Source: Bacteroidales bacterium (GTDB taxonomy: Bacteria; Bacteroidota; Bacteroidia; Bacteroidales; UBA932). Taken from it: 28,580 nucleotides of DNA. Where the stretch lies: assembly GCA_016293535.1 (NCBI GenBank), contig JAEDEB010000024.1:1-28580 (forward strand). The letters are read 5' to 3'. A program made the position numbers and the translations under genes. The notes beneath the pieces are model-generated. The model saw nothing but the letters and a program-made list of their open reading frames with translations, searched no databases and had not been told where the DNA came from. Below, in pieces: positions 1 to 7,463 of this stretch (positions are counted from its first letter, which is position 1; each line of letters starts with the position of its first letter).

Positions 1-644
1 TCGGAGTAGTGTTCGTTGTCTTCAAGTATCCTTTCCCTTTCCGCGGTGAATATCCTCAGCAGGTTTCTGGCATAGAACACACAGCTGTCCCTGTCCTCGA
101 GGGCTTGTCCCTCGAGCATGAACGCTTCGTTGTAACTGACAGTGACTCCGCCCCCTATGGAAAGGGTCATGCTGTCCTTGCTCATGGCGATGCTGTCGGG
201 CACCTCCTTCATCTTGTCCAGGGCAGGTGGCAGACGGCGCAGGGATTCAAGCAGCCTTTCATACCTTTCAATGTCCAGGTCGAGGTTCTCCACAATCTCG
301 TCGAAAGGCATCCTTATCGAATTGAAGTCTTCATACTGACGGGTCACTTCCTTGAGCGCATAGGTCATGTCGAAGGTGAAATCCCTGTTCTGGGAATAAA
401 GAATCAGCGAGAGTTCGTTGCATTTCTTGAGCATCTCGACCATTTTCCTGTGCTGGCCGTCGTTTCTGACATCCATGTTCTCGGATATGCTCTCGGCCTT
501 CCTGTTTTCCTGGCTCAGTTCGAAGCGGAGAACGGACAGGGTCTGGGCAAGATTTTTTTCGTCGAAAACCGCTCCGGCAGGAAGCGTGTTGAGGAGTATC
601 GCGGCTGCCGCGACAAGTATCCCGTTGATGATGTTCTTTTTCAT
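1..644 (-). CDS. Envelope protein of unknown function, N-terminal part (cut by window edge)
   Basis: The reading frame starts at the ATG at 644 and stays open to the left edge, so about 214 N-terminal residues are visible and the C-terminus is missing. It begins MKKN, followed by a hydrophobic stretch ending near LPAGA, which fits a Sec signal peptide. The rest is highly charged, rich in Glu, Arg and Leu, and probably alpha-helical or coiled-coil. From memory it resembles the periplasmic N-terminal part of large Bacteroidales membrane proteins of unknown function, but I cannot confirm a family. It lies 38 bp after the BtuG-like gene on the same strand. It could be co-transcribed with the B12 operon, but nothing seen gives it a role there. 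The plus-strand open frame over the same bases lacks any recognisable feature and is treated as a shadow. Confidence 0.7.
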   Translation of the reverse strand, partial: MKKNIINGILVAAAAILLNTLPAGAVFDEKNLAQTLSVLRFELSQENRKAESISENMDVRNDGQHRKMVEMLKKCNELSLILYSQNRDFTFDMTYALKEVTRQYEDFNSIRMPFDEIVENLDLDIERYERLLESLRRLPPALDKMKEVPDSIAMSKDSMTLSIGGGVTVSYNEAFMLEGQALEDRDSCVFYARNLLRIFTAERERILEDNEHYS

Positions 645-682
645 ATTCCCGCGACTAATGTAGGAAATAATTCAGCAAATTA

Positions 683-1840
683 TCACTTGCCCTCGAAGAA
701 GGCGATTCGAGAGGGGATGTCTCCGGTGGTTGTCGTCCACAGAAGCTTCCCCTCCCTGTCGTAGCAGAGGATCTTGCCCGGGGTTACGAAATCTCCCGCG
801 TCGAGAATCAGAAGTTCATCGGTCCATGGATTCACGTATATTCCGTAGGGATAGCGTATGCCCTCCACGCCGCAGTCTTCGGCAGAGCTCGCGGAGTAGT
901 CCGAACCGTCGATCCTGAAGCGCTTGAATATGTACCCGTCGCCGTCGTGACCGTACAGGTACATTGTGCTCTCGTGTTCGGTGAATCCGCTGCAGGCGAG
1001 GTCAGTGGAGAGGACGCTGAAATCTTCGGGATCCACGCGCAGCAGACGCGAAGGAATGTCGGCGTAGTTGCCGCGCGAATTCACCCAGATCGAACCGTCG
1101 CTGCACAGAGCCATCCTGTGGAGGTTGGGCGCGATCCGGATTTCGCCGGCCGGTGAGAAACTGTCCAGGTCTATGACGCTTATCCTGTCGTCATAGTCGG
1201 GCGCATTGTACCCGCCTGAATTAGCAACGAAGAGTCTCCTTCCGTATATGACCATCTCTTCAGGCTGGTATCCTGTTTCGCATTCTCCGGCAATTGTCAG
1301 GGTATTCAGGTCTATCCTTACTACGCGGCCGAGCCTGTCCCCCGGTCCGCTGACCATGCGCCCGGCGTATGAGGATACGTATGCATATTTGCTGTCGAAG
1401 CATATATATCTGCAGTTTGCTATTGGAATCTGTGCTATGTGGGTGGCATCCGCGAGCTTCATCACTTCGACGAGGTTGGAGCAGTTGATGACCGCATACA
1501 GCCTGTCTCCGTTTATTTTCAGGTCATTGCCTACGTCTCCCAACTCCATAGCAATCCCGGGGTTTTTCCATGGAAAGATGTTCCTCCAGTAAGTGCGGCT
1601 GTCGCCGTCGTATCTGTCGAGTGTGCATTTGTTCGAGCCCATATTGCCCTCGTTCAGAAGGTAGAAACCTCCTTCGAAGCGGCTTGCCTGGGGTATTTCG
1701 GTCTTGCTGGCCCTGATAACCGTTTCCTCTTTGCGGCAGGAGACAGTAAGGAGGAGTGCCGACAGGAGAATCAGCGCAATTGTCGGTGTAGTCGTGGCTG
1801 CCCGGAGGCTTATGTGGGGCTTTGTTCCTGTGATGAGCAT
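683..1840 (-). CDS. BtuG-like surface lipoprotein, beta-propeller (YncE/DUF5074 type)
   Basis: A 385-residue protein. It has a long N-terminal signal segment and a lipobox LTVSC with Cys35 as the lipidated residue, so it is probably anchored in the outer membrane. The rest has propeller-like repeats, with recurring blade strands such as RISVIDLDSF and GRVVRIDLNTL and regularly spaced Gly/Asp turns, typical of YncE/DUF5074 proteins. In Bacteroides, BtuG is a surface beta-propeller lipoprotein that binds cobalamin very tightly and caps BtuB; that is established knowledge. Here the gene follows the btuB-like gene after 3 bp and sits downstream of a cobalamin riboswitch, so the same job is inferred: capturing B12 and passing it to the receptor. 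It could instead bind another corrinoid. The exact subfamily needs a profile search. Confidence 0.82.
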   Translation of the reverse strand: MLITGTKPHISLRAATTTPTIALILLSALLLTVSCRKEETVIRASKTEIPQASRFEGGFYLLNEGNMGSNKCTLDRYDGDSRTYWRNIFPWKNPGIAMELGDVGNDLKINGDRLYAVINCSNLVEVMKLADATHIAQIPIANCRYICFDSKYAYVSSYAGRMVSGPGDRLGRVVRIDLNTLTIAGECETGYQPEEMVIYGRRLFVANSGGYNAPDYDDRISVIDLDSFSPAGEIRIAPNLHRMALCSDGSIWVNSRGNYADIPSRLLRVDPEDFSVLSTDLACSGFTEHESTMYLYGHDGDGYIFKRFRIDGSDYSASSAEDCGVEGIRYPYGIYVNPWTDELLILDAGDFVTPGKILCYDREGKLLWTTTTGDIPSRIAFFEGK

Positions 1841-1844
1841 GGTC

Positions 1845-3917
1845 CTAATTTATGAAACTGATTGTGATCCTGAAGTTTGTTCCCGGCATAGGGTAGCAGT
1901 TTACCACTTCGTATTGCTGGTTGAAGATGTTGTTGACGTCCGCGCGTACACGCAGGCAGCAGCCTGGGTTTCTGCCTTGAGCGGCGTCGCTGTCCTGATG
2001 GCCTGCGGATGAGCCTAGCCGCCAACTGCCTGAAAGGGAAATGTCGCTGGTATACCAAGGCTGCTGACGGTTGACGTCTATGTTAGCTGAAGATTCGTAT
2101 CTCTCGCCCGTATAAATGAAACTGTACAGCAAGGAATATGAACCCCAGCTGAGTCCGGCTACGGCTGAGCCGCTGTGTTCCGGGATATAGGGAATCTGCC
2201 CTCCATACCATTCGCTTCCGGGGTCGCTGAGGTCACGTGCGCGCTGGAATGTATAGTTGAGACGCAGGTCCGCGATGAGCTCGTTTTTGCCGGCCCGGCA
2301 TAGAGCAGCCGCTGCCGTGAAGTTCAAATCAGTTCCCAGTATCCCGACCTTCCCTATGTTGGTCATTGTCCATTGGAACATATTTCCGGAAGGAACTGCG
2401 ATGATTTTGTCGCGTATGCTGTTGGCGTATGCGTCGAAGTTGATTTCGGCGCTGCGAAGGAATCCTTCCGAACGGTTCAATGCCCAGCTGAGCCCAAGGT
2501 CATACTGGCGCGCCCTCTCGGGCCGCAGTTTGCGGTTGCCGATGGCGGTGTAGTAGAGGTCGTTCAGGGTAGGCATCCTGAAGATGTCTTTGTAGAAGAC
2601 CCTGATGTGGAGATCCGCTTTCCTTAGAGGCTTGAGAGAAAGGGAAACGGAAGGGGACAGGCGGTTGAAATCCGTCTTGCCCTCCACGGTCTTGTCGTGT
2701 ATCCAGCTGTGGAGAAGGCTGCACTGAAGTTTGATGAACCACCAGTTCCATGTGGAGGACAGTGCGTTCAGCAGGCGGCTTCTCCGGGGAAAGGCAAAGT
2801 CCTTGATATCGGAGTCGAGCGTGTTGAAGCTCCAGTCGGAAGCGAGGCTGAGATACCACCAGCCGAAGATGCGTACCCCGTGAGCGGCGCTGAGATAGAG
2901 CCCGTTCTGCAGATAGCTGTTGTCGACATACATTGTGGATACGTCCTTCCTTGGATCGGACAGGTATCGCAGCCAGTCATAGGAGTATTTGACTTTTGCC
3001 TTGAGGCTGTACAGCTCCAGGTTCCTGTCGAAGGAGCCCTGAAGGAAGAAGTTCCTGTCCCATTGCCTGTCTTCGTTTTTGAAGAATCCGGGAGTCTCCC
3101 TTACGAATGCCCCCGGATACCCCCTTTCCGAGCCGTAGAAATAGCCCTTGACCCTCCATGAACCCTTGTCCATGGATCCGTACAGGTCCATTTCCGCCCT
3201 CAGGGCGTTGACATCTCCGTTCCGTCTTACGGCTGTGGTGTCGTATCCGTCAGCCTTGGCATATCTGAACTTGTATTTTCCTGTGGTGTAGAGGTAGGAA
3301 AGGTCCACCGAAGAGGAGACGGAAGGGGATATTTTCCACTCCCAGCTCAGGGTGGGGGAGACGGTTCCGAAGGAGCCGCCGGCAAGGCTTGCCCTGAAAT
3401 TGTGCCTCTTACCGTCGGTGAAGACGGGGGCGCGGCTGTTCAGATATACGGAGCTGCCAGAAGCATAGTCGCTTGCGGATTGGAGAATCGAGCTTTTCTG
3501 ACCATTGTAGAGACTGATGGATTCGAGTCTGTCAAGACTGAAGCGCCCGAGGTCCACCTGTCCGTTCTGTGCATTTCCTATCTCGACTCCGTCATAGAAT
3601 ACTCCGGTGAGCTGGCTCCCGAGACTGCGGACGTTGACGGTCTTGAGCCCTCCCACTCCTCCGTAATCCTTTATCTGGACTCCGGAGAAGTATCGGACCG
3701 CATCGCTGACGCTCATCGATGACATTCTTTCAAGAAGCTTCCCGTCAAGGGTCTGGGCCGGAGTCACCGCCCCGGCGCTGCGCCAGGCAGACACCACCGA
3801 TGAGTCTATCTCAAGGGTGTCAGCATAAGCCAGCCCTTCAGAAGCGGCATTTCCTTTTGCCGTCAGGCTCAGGAGGCACAGGATGAATATGGAAACAAAC
3901 CTATTCAAGCTCTGCAA
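1845..3917 (-). CDS. btuB: TonB-dependent vitamin B12 receptor (BtuB-like)
   Basis: A 690-residue outer-membrane receptor. A signal peptide (about residues 1-25) is followed by a TonB-box-like stretch DTLEID (33-38). The plug domain (about 50-165) contains SVSDAVRYFSGVQI and VNVRSLGSQ. The rest is beta-barrel, with alternating aromatic strands and a TonB-receptor ending (DVNNIFNQQYE, then FRITISFIN). There is no N-terminal CarboxypepD_reg domain and no SusD partner, so this is a small BtuB-type receptor rather than SusC. The only usable starts near the N-terminus are TTG codons: 3917 keeps the whole signal peptide and overlaps the preceding gene by 17 bp, which suggests translational coupling. 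Substrate assignment to cobalamin rests on the riboswitch and the BtuG-like neighbour. Energy for uptake would come from TonB/ExbBD, not encoded here. Confidence 0.85.
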   Translation of the reverse strand: MQSLNRFVSIFILCLLSLTAKGNAASEGLAYADTLEIDSSVVSAWRSAGAVTPAQTLDGKLLERMSSMSVSDAVRYFSGVQIKDYGGVGGLKTVNVRSLGSQLTGVFYDGVEIGNAQNGQVDLGRFSLDRLESISLYNGQKSSILQSASDYASGSSVYLNSRAPVFTDGKRHNFRASLAGGSFGTVSPTLSWEWKISPSVSSSVDLSYLYTTGKYKFRYAKADGYDTTAVRRNGDVNALRAEMDLYGSMDKGSWRVKGYFYGSERGYPGAFVRETPGFFKNEDRQWDRNFFLQGSFDRNLELYSLKAKVKYSYDWLRYLSDPRKDVSTMYVDNSYLQNGLYLSAAHGVRIFGWWYLSLASDWSFNTLDSDIKDFAFPRRSRLLNALSSTWNWWFIKLQCSLLHSWIHDKTVEGKTDFNRLSPSVSLSLKPLRKADLHIRVFYKDIFRMPTLNDLYYTAIGNRKLRPERARQYDLGLSWALNRSEGFLRSAEINFDAYANSIRDKIIAVPSGNMFQWTMTNIGKVGILGTDLNFTAAAALCRAGKNELIADLRLNYTFQRARDLSDPGSEWYGGQIPYIPEHSGSAVAGLSWGSYSLLYSFIYTGERYESSANIDVNRQQPWYTSDISLSGSWRLGSSAGHQDSDAAQGRNPGCCLRVRADVNNIFNQQYEVVNCYPMPGTNFRITISFIN

Positions 3918-4836
3918 CTTCTATCCCCAGTATGCCGCAAACCTCAGTGGAAATCTCTCCGATCCAGCCGCAGCAGTCGTTGACGGCAGTCTGTACCTTG
4001 ATGAAGGATACGGGACCATCCACACGAAAGATGACGGAATTCCGGGGGACGACTACTCTCCCGAAGGCATCGTTGACCCTCGTTCGAAATTCCTTTTCTT
4101 CATCATTGAAATTGTCGGCATAGCCGCTTCCGTAAGAGGGGCTGACCCAGTAAGTTCCATTTCCTGACTCGTCCCTTGCACGGCTCTCGAGCTTCACTCC
4201 GGCAAGAGTGTACGAATCTCCCTCAATCCAGGCGGGATACCAGCTCGATTCGGGGTGGTAGGCGTTTCTTTCGATGCAGCCTTCCTTGCCGTGGCTGTCC
4301 TTCCACCTTATGTCCTCTCCGCTATCCGTGGGCTTGAAGTAAGTGACGGCATATCCGCTCTCTTCCTCATCGGTGCCGTGCAGACTTCCTTCGACTTCCG
4401 TCCATTCTTCGTCGGGGATGCCGTTCCCGTTGCTGTCATGCATGTGATATATTATCCCGGGCTCTGAACTCGTTTCACTTGCATTTCCCCAGATGGCTAT
4501 GTATGAGCCTGGCGCAAGCGCTCTGTCGAATTCCGTGACAATATAGCCGCCGAAAGCTCCAAGGGATACGAACTGTCCGGCGCGGAGTCTGTCTTCTGCG
4601 TAGGTGCAGGCCTGCCCTGGGGTAAGCACGGAATTGTCCGAGCCTATGAATTGTCCCGGAGCGGGAGTGTATTCCAGGACCCGGGTGCATTCCACAATCG
4701 TGAATACTCCCTCCACGTCCTTTTCAGGCCCTTCCATGCCCGTGCAGGAGCTGATGGCGAAAAGGAAGAGGACAGCGCAGAATGCCGCTGCCTTGCCCGG
4801 GACCGCCGCTCTATTCCTTGAATCTGATGCGCACAT
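3901..4836 (-). CDS. Surface lipoprotein of a B12 uptake operon, calcium-loop-like motif
   Basis: A 311-residue protein with a basic N-terminus, a hydrophobic core and a lipobox ending AISSC, Cys31 being the likely lipidated residue. A loop DSNGNGIPDEEW (about 134-145) looks like an EF-hand or dockerin-type calcium site. The body is rich in Gly, Ser, Tyr and Trp (for example NGTYWVSPSYG), as in secreted beta-sandwich proteins. From memory, similar 'cell surface' or PKD-annotated lipoproteins occur in Bacteroidales B12 loci. Its biochemical function is not known to me. It overlaps the DUF4465 gene upstream by 26 bp and btuB downstream by 17 bp, so it is surely co-translated with them. The likely role, inferred, is an accessory corrinoid-binding or receptor-associated surface protein. 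Confidence 0.72.
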   Translation of the reverse strand: MCASDSRNRAAVPGKAAAFCAVLFLFAISSCTGMEGPEKDVEGVFTIVECTRVLEYTPAPGQFIGSDNSVLTPGQACTYAEDRLRAGQFVSLGAFGGYIVTEFDRALAPGSYIAIWGNASETSSEPGIIYHMHDSNGNGIPDEEWTEVEGSLHGTDEEESGYAVTYFKPTDSGEDIRWKDSHGKEGCIERNAYHPESSWYPAWIEGDSYTLAGVKLESRARDESGNGTYWVSPSYGSGYADNFNDEEKEFRTRVNDAFGRVVVPRNSVIFRVDGPVSFIKVQTAVNDCCGWIGEISTEVCGILGIEVAELE

Positions 4837-5599
4837 CGTCGAATGCGAAATATGCAGGGAAGGCGAAGCCGTAGTCGTTCGTTATGTTGCCTGTCACATT
4901 GAAACTGAAGGACACGATGTTCCCCATACCGCTCAGATCCCATCTGGTCCATCGGTCCACTATGGAGCCGGGGCCGTTGACAAGCAGGAATTCCCTCCTT
5001 GCGGCAGTCCCGTCCTTTTTCACGGCGTTCAGCACTATGCTGACCTGTTCATCCTCCTGTATTATGCAGTTGCCTGCTTCGTCGTAGCAGCTGGACAGAC
5101 CATAGGCTGTGTTGCAGACATACATGTCGACAAGCTCTCCCTCCCTGTCCAGGACGAATTCCGCCATATTACCGCTGCTGCTTCCGTTGCCGCTGCTGTT
5201 GTCGCTTTCGTAGTCGTGCCCGAACCATACCGCGAAGTTGGCCGAGCCGTTGTTTCCGGCTTTGCCTTCGCTTCCCCTGACTGCGAGCTGGCTTGTGTAG
5301 TCTGCCTGCCCGTTCCCGGCGTAGCAGGATATTGCTGCTCCGGAGTCCCATCCGAAAAGTCCATTGCCCCAGTCAGCCTTCTTCAGGCTATGGCTGAAAC
5401 CGTTTCCATTCCAGTTGTACTCCATGTCCGAATAGATGAGAGAACCGCCGAACTGGGGGCTGTCTATGAGCTCAGCCCAGTAGCGGGAATCGCCCGCATC
5501 TTCGAATCCTGTGGTGATTGTGATTCCTTCCTCCGTGTCGATGTCGGAGCAGGCTGTGATGGCCGCCAAGGCGGCAAGCGCGAAGATTGACTTCTTCAT
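4811..5599 (-). CDS. DUF4465-type lipoprotein, putative cobalamin-binding (BtuH-like)
   Basis: A 262-residue protein. MKKS and a short hydrophobic stretch lead to the lipobox ITAC (Cys17). The mature part has the layout I associate with DUF4465: an early EDAGDSRYWAEL region, then FSHSLKKADWGN, then FAVWFGHDY, and a closing AYFAFDDVRIRF strand. Some DUF4465 proteins of gut Bacteroidetes have been described as cell-surface B12 binders (BtuH); I recall this from memory and it needs checking. This is the first gene after the cobalamin riboswitch: the P13-like hairpin ends 18 bp before the ATG at 5599, so its translation is the step most directly controlled. The three genes behind it are coupled by overlap or a very short gap. 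Confidence 0.75.
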   Translation of the reverse strand: MKKSIFALAALAAITACSDIDTEEGITITTGFEDAGDSRYWAELIDSPQFGGSLIYSDMEYNWNGNGFSHSLKKADWGNGLFGWDSGAAISCYAGNGQADYTSQLAVRGSEGKAGNNGSANFAVWFGHDYESDNSSGNGSSSGNMAEFVLDREGELVDMYVCNTAYGLSSCYDEAGNCIIQEDEQVSIVLNAVKKDGTAARREFLLVNGPGSIVDRWTRWDLSGMGNIVSFSFNVTGNITNDYGFAFPAYFAFDDVRIRFKE

Positions 5600-5614
5600 T
5601 TTTTTCTTTTAGTG

Positions 5615-5772
5615 ATAATCCCGTCACGGATATTGAAACATATGTCCCGGGCAGGCATTCTGACTCGGGCACGCATTGACGGAGCGTTGCCCATACAGTT
5701 GCGGGTACAGTCCAGGCCTTTCACCTGATTTCCCTTTTGATCCCCGACCTTCGGCGGAGAACCCGGTCGTCT
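5615..5772 (-). promoter_or_regulatory. Cobalamin riboswitch, compact form
   Basis: Read on the minus strand, 5738-5715 carries the conserved AAAAGGGAA and GGTGAAA boxes. 5710-5694 carries CTGTACCCGCAACTGTA, the cobalamin riboswitch core, and 5664-5648 carries GTCAGAATGCCTGCC, the closing strand. A stem at 5692-5667 presents a loop with CCGUCA (5682-5677). A second hairpin at 5631-5618 presents UGACG(G) (5626-5621), its exact complement, as expected for the L5-L13 kissing interaction. The second hairpin ends 18 bp before the DUF4465 start codon, which suggests translational control. The usual CCACTG...GGGAAGG section between core and closing strand is absent. Confidence 0.93.
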
Positions 5773-5773
5773 G

Positions 5774-5781
5774 CAAATATA
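5774..5781 (-). promoter_or_regulatory. Promoter -7 element of the B12 operon
   Basis: The minus strand reads TATATTTG, a match to the Bacteroidota -7 consensus TAnnTTTG. Transcription would begin near 5767, just ahead of the riboswitch. I see no good -33 TTTG at the usual distance; one of the TAATCT repeats (5780-5791) overlaps this element. Confidence 0.6.
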
Positions 5782-5806
5782 GTAATCTGAAGCAACTTAT
5801 TCTTTT

Positions 5807-5854
5807 CAGATTGCTTAGTAATCTTCAAAACAGATTACATAGTAATCTTCAAAA
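5807..5854. repeat. Two tandem 24-bp palindromic units, candidate operator
   Basis: Units 5807-5830 and 5831-5854 match at 22 of 24 positions. Each contains a dyad: AGATTAC-ATA-GTAATCT is perfect in the second unit and has one mismatch in the first. A further half-site TAGTAATCTGAA lies at 5780-5791, overlapping the B12 promoter. The spacing of TAGTAATCT copies is 36 and 24 bp. The position, about 40-85 bp upstream of the predicted start, suits binding by a dimeric regulator. The units also overlap the T-tract of the upstream terminator. Confidence 0.6.
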
Positions 5855-5896
5855 AAATAAAAGAGGAGACCTAAGAACAAGTCTTCAGGCCGCCTC
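5851..5896 (-). terminator. Intrinsic terminator downstream of purB
   Basis: On the minus strand a hairpin forms between GAGG-C-GGCCU-g-AAGA and UCUU-AGGUC-U-CCUC (5896-5863) around the loop CUUGU: 13 base pairs, one mismatch, one bulged G. It is followed at once by a U-rich tract (TTTTATTTTTTT, 5862-5851). It would end the purine operon transcript, or a small RNA, and insulate the B12 operon. Confidence 0.75.
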
Positions 5897-5958
5897 CCTT
5901 CTCCGTGATTCTTCGCAGAGTCGCGGATTTACACACAACACTTACTTTCGTTTGGATG
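5855..5958 (-). ncRNA. Candidate small RNA or structured purB 3' UTR
   Basis: A TAnnTTTG match (TAAATTTG, 5969-5962) precedes about 100 nt without an open reading frame. Within it is a hairpin at 5927-5902 with nine pairs, two mismatches and a GCGA (GNRA) tetraloop, and it ends at the terminator described above. I see no -33 element, so it may equally be the structured end of the purB mRNA. No known RNA family was recognised. Confidence 0.3.
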
Positions 5959-5969
5959 GTGCAAATTTA

Positions 5970-6078
5970 TAGCGAAAAACCTGCGAATACTTGTATTTAT
6001 GCCAATGTGTCTTTCTTCTGACACAAAAAAATCCGTTGTTTTACCCCCCCCTATGGTTAATTTTTGGGTTAACAATTT
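5970..6078. other. Intergenic spacer after purB
   Basis: AT-rich spacer with a short hairpin (GTGTC/GACAC, 6006-6023) and a run of eight C at 6044-6051. The T-run on the minus strand precedes that hairpin, so it is not a terminator for purB. Nothing else was recognised. Confidence 0.4.
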
Positions 6079-7425
6079 CTAAAATCCCGTATAATTCCAG
6101 GGTGTTATGCCTATTAACTCCTGTTTAACCCTTTCACTGACGTCAAGTGTCTCGATGAATTGTCTGATTGTCTCTTCTTCGATGCGCTTGCCTGTACGCG
6201 TAAGGGCCTTGAGGGTCTCGTATGGATTAGGATAATTCTCTCTTCTGAGTATGGTCTGTATCGCTTCAGCAACGACTGCCCAGTTTGCCTCAAGGTCTCT
6301 GTGGAGGGCGTCCTCGTTCAGTATGAGTTTCCCAAGTCCTTTCCGGAGAGAGGCGAGCGCAATCATTCCATGTGCAAGGGGAACTCCCACGTTTCTAAGC
6401 ACCGTAGAGTCTGTAAGGTCTCTCTGGAGCCTGGATATAGGCAGTTTCATGGAGAGGAAGGTGAGTATGGCGTCTGCCATCCCGAGGTTCCCTTCAGCGT
6501 TCTCGAAGTCGATAGGATTGACCTTGTGAGGCATGGCGGATGACCCCACCTCGTTTTTGTTTACCTTCTGGCGGAAGTACTCCATGGATATGTAGGTCCA
6601 TATATCCCTGCAGAGGTCGATGAGTATGGTGTTGATCCTGCGCAGACAGTCGAAGATGGACGCAAGATTGTCGTAGTGTTCTATCTGGGTCGTCGGGAAG
6701 GATCTCCTGAGTCCGAGGGAAGATACGAATCTGTCCGCGAAGTCAAGCCAGTCAATCTGGGGATATGCAATCTTGTGAGCGTTCATGTTGCCTGTCGCGC
6801 CTCCGAACTTTGCAGGATAGCTAAGGCTGTCGAACTGGCGCAGCTGTTCCTCGAGCCTTGCCTGGAATACCTTGAACTCTTTTCCGACTCTGGTAGGCGA
6901 GGCAGGCTGACCGTGAGTCTTTGCGAGCATGGGGATGTCCTTCCACTGCTCCGCATAGGCGCTGATGATGGAGAGCACTTCCTTCATTGCCGGCATATAG
7001 ACATCATTCAGGGCCTCCTTGATCATCATAGGCGTCGCCGTGTTGTTGATATCCTGTGAGGTGAGTCCGAAGTGGATGAAGGTGAGGTAGTTGCCCAGGC
7101 CTGCCTCGGTGAACTTGTCCCTGAGGTAGTATTCCACCGCCTTGACGTCGTGGTTGGTGACCTTCTCTATCTCCTTGACTTTGAGGGCATCCTCCGGAGT
7201 CATCTCCTGCCAGATTGCCTGCAGTTTTCTTTCTGTCTCCGCGTTCAGTATTCCCTCGAGCTGAGGCAGGGGAATACGGCAAAGAGCGATGAAGTATTCA
7301 ACTTCCACCCTTACCCTGTAACGGATGAGCGCATATTCGCTGAAATATGCAGACAACGACTCCGTTTTCGAACTGTATCTGCCGTCCACAGGCGTGACGG
7401 CCAGCAATGTCTGAATTTCTGTCAT
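6079..7425 (-). CDS. purB: Adenylosuccinate lyase
   Basis: 448 residues, close to the E. coli enzyme. It cleaves SAICAR to AICAR plus fumarate and adenylosuccinate to AMP plus fumarate, so it serves both IMP and AMP synthesis in the cytoplasm. Visible motifs are VDGRY (13-17), KTHGQPASPT (169-178) with the general acid His171, and the fumarase-superfamily signature GSSAMPHKVNPIDFEN (294-309) with the catalytic Ser295 on the mobile loop. These positions match the E. coli-type numbering. The ATG at 7425 gives the expected N-terminus. It is the last gene of the purE-L-M-H-D-B operon, 38 bp after purD, and is followed by the terminator near 5860. Confidence 0.97.
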   Translation of the reverse strand: MTEIQTLLAVTPVDGRYSSKTESLSAYFSEYALIRYRVRVEVEYFIALCRIPLPQLEGILNAETERKLQAIWQEMTPEDALKVKEIEKVTNHDVKAVEYYLRDKFTEAGLGNYLTFIHFGLTSQDINNTATPMMIKEALNDVYMPAMKEVLSIISAYAEQWKDIPMLAKTHGQPASPTRVGKEFKVFQARLEEQLRQFDSLSYPAKFGGATGNMNAHKIAYPQIDWLDFADRFVSSLGLRRSFPTTQIEHYDNLASIFDCLRRINTILIDLCRDIWTYISMEYFRQKVNKNEVGSSAMPHKVNPIDFENAEGNLGMADAILTFLSMKLPISRLQRDLTDSTVLRNVGVPLAHGMIALASLRKGLGKLILNEDALHRDLEANWAVVAEAIQTILRRENYPNPYETLKALTRTGKRIEEETIRQFIETLDVSERVKQELIGITPWNYTGF

Positions 7426-7463
7426 CAGAATTATCCTGTTTGGTTATATGAAGATTACTTGTT

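Noticed and set aside
9..764. 251-residue plus-strand open frame at the left edge
   Set aside because: It lies antisense to a partial gene with a clear signal peptide and ordinary codon pattern, and shows no recognisable domain.
4604..5590. 328-residue plus-strand open frame opposite the B12 lipoproteins
   Set aside because: The minus-strand genes have lipoboxes, coupled starts and a riboswitch; this frame has none of these.
6006..6023. Hairpin after purB as its terminator
   Set aside because: The stem is only five pairs and the T-run on the minus strand comes before it, not after. The hairpin at 5863-5896 is far better.
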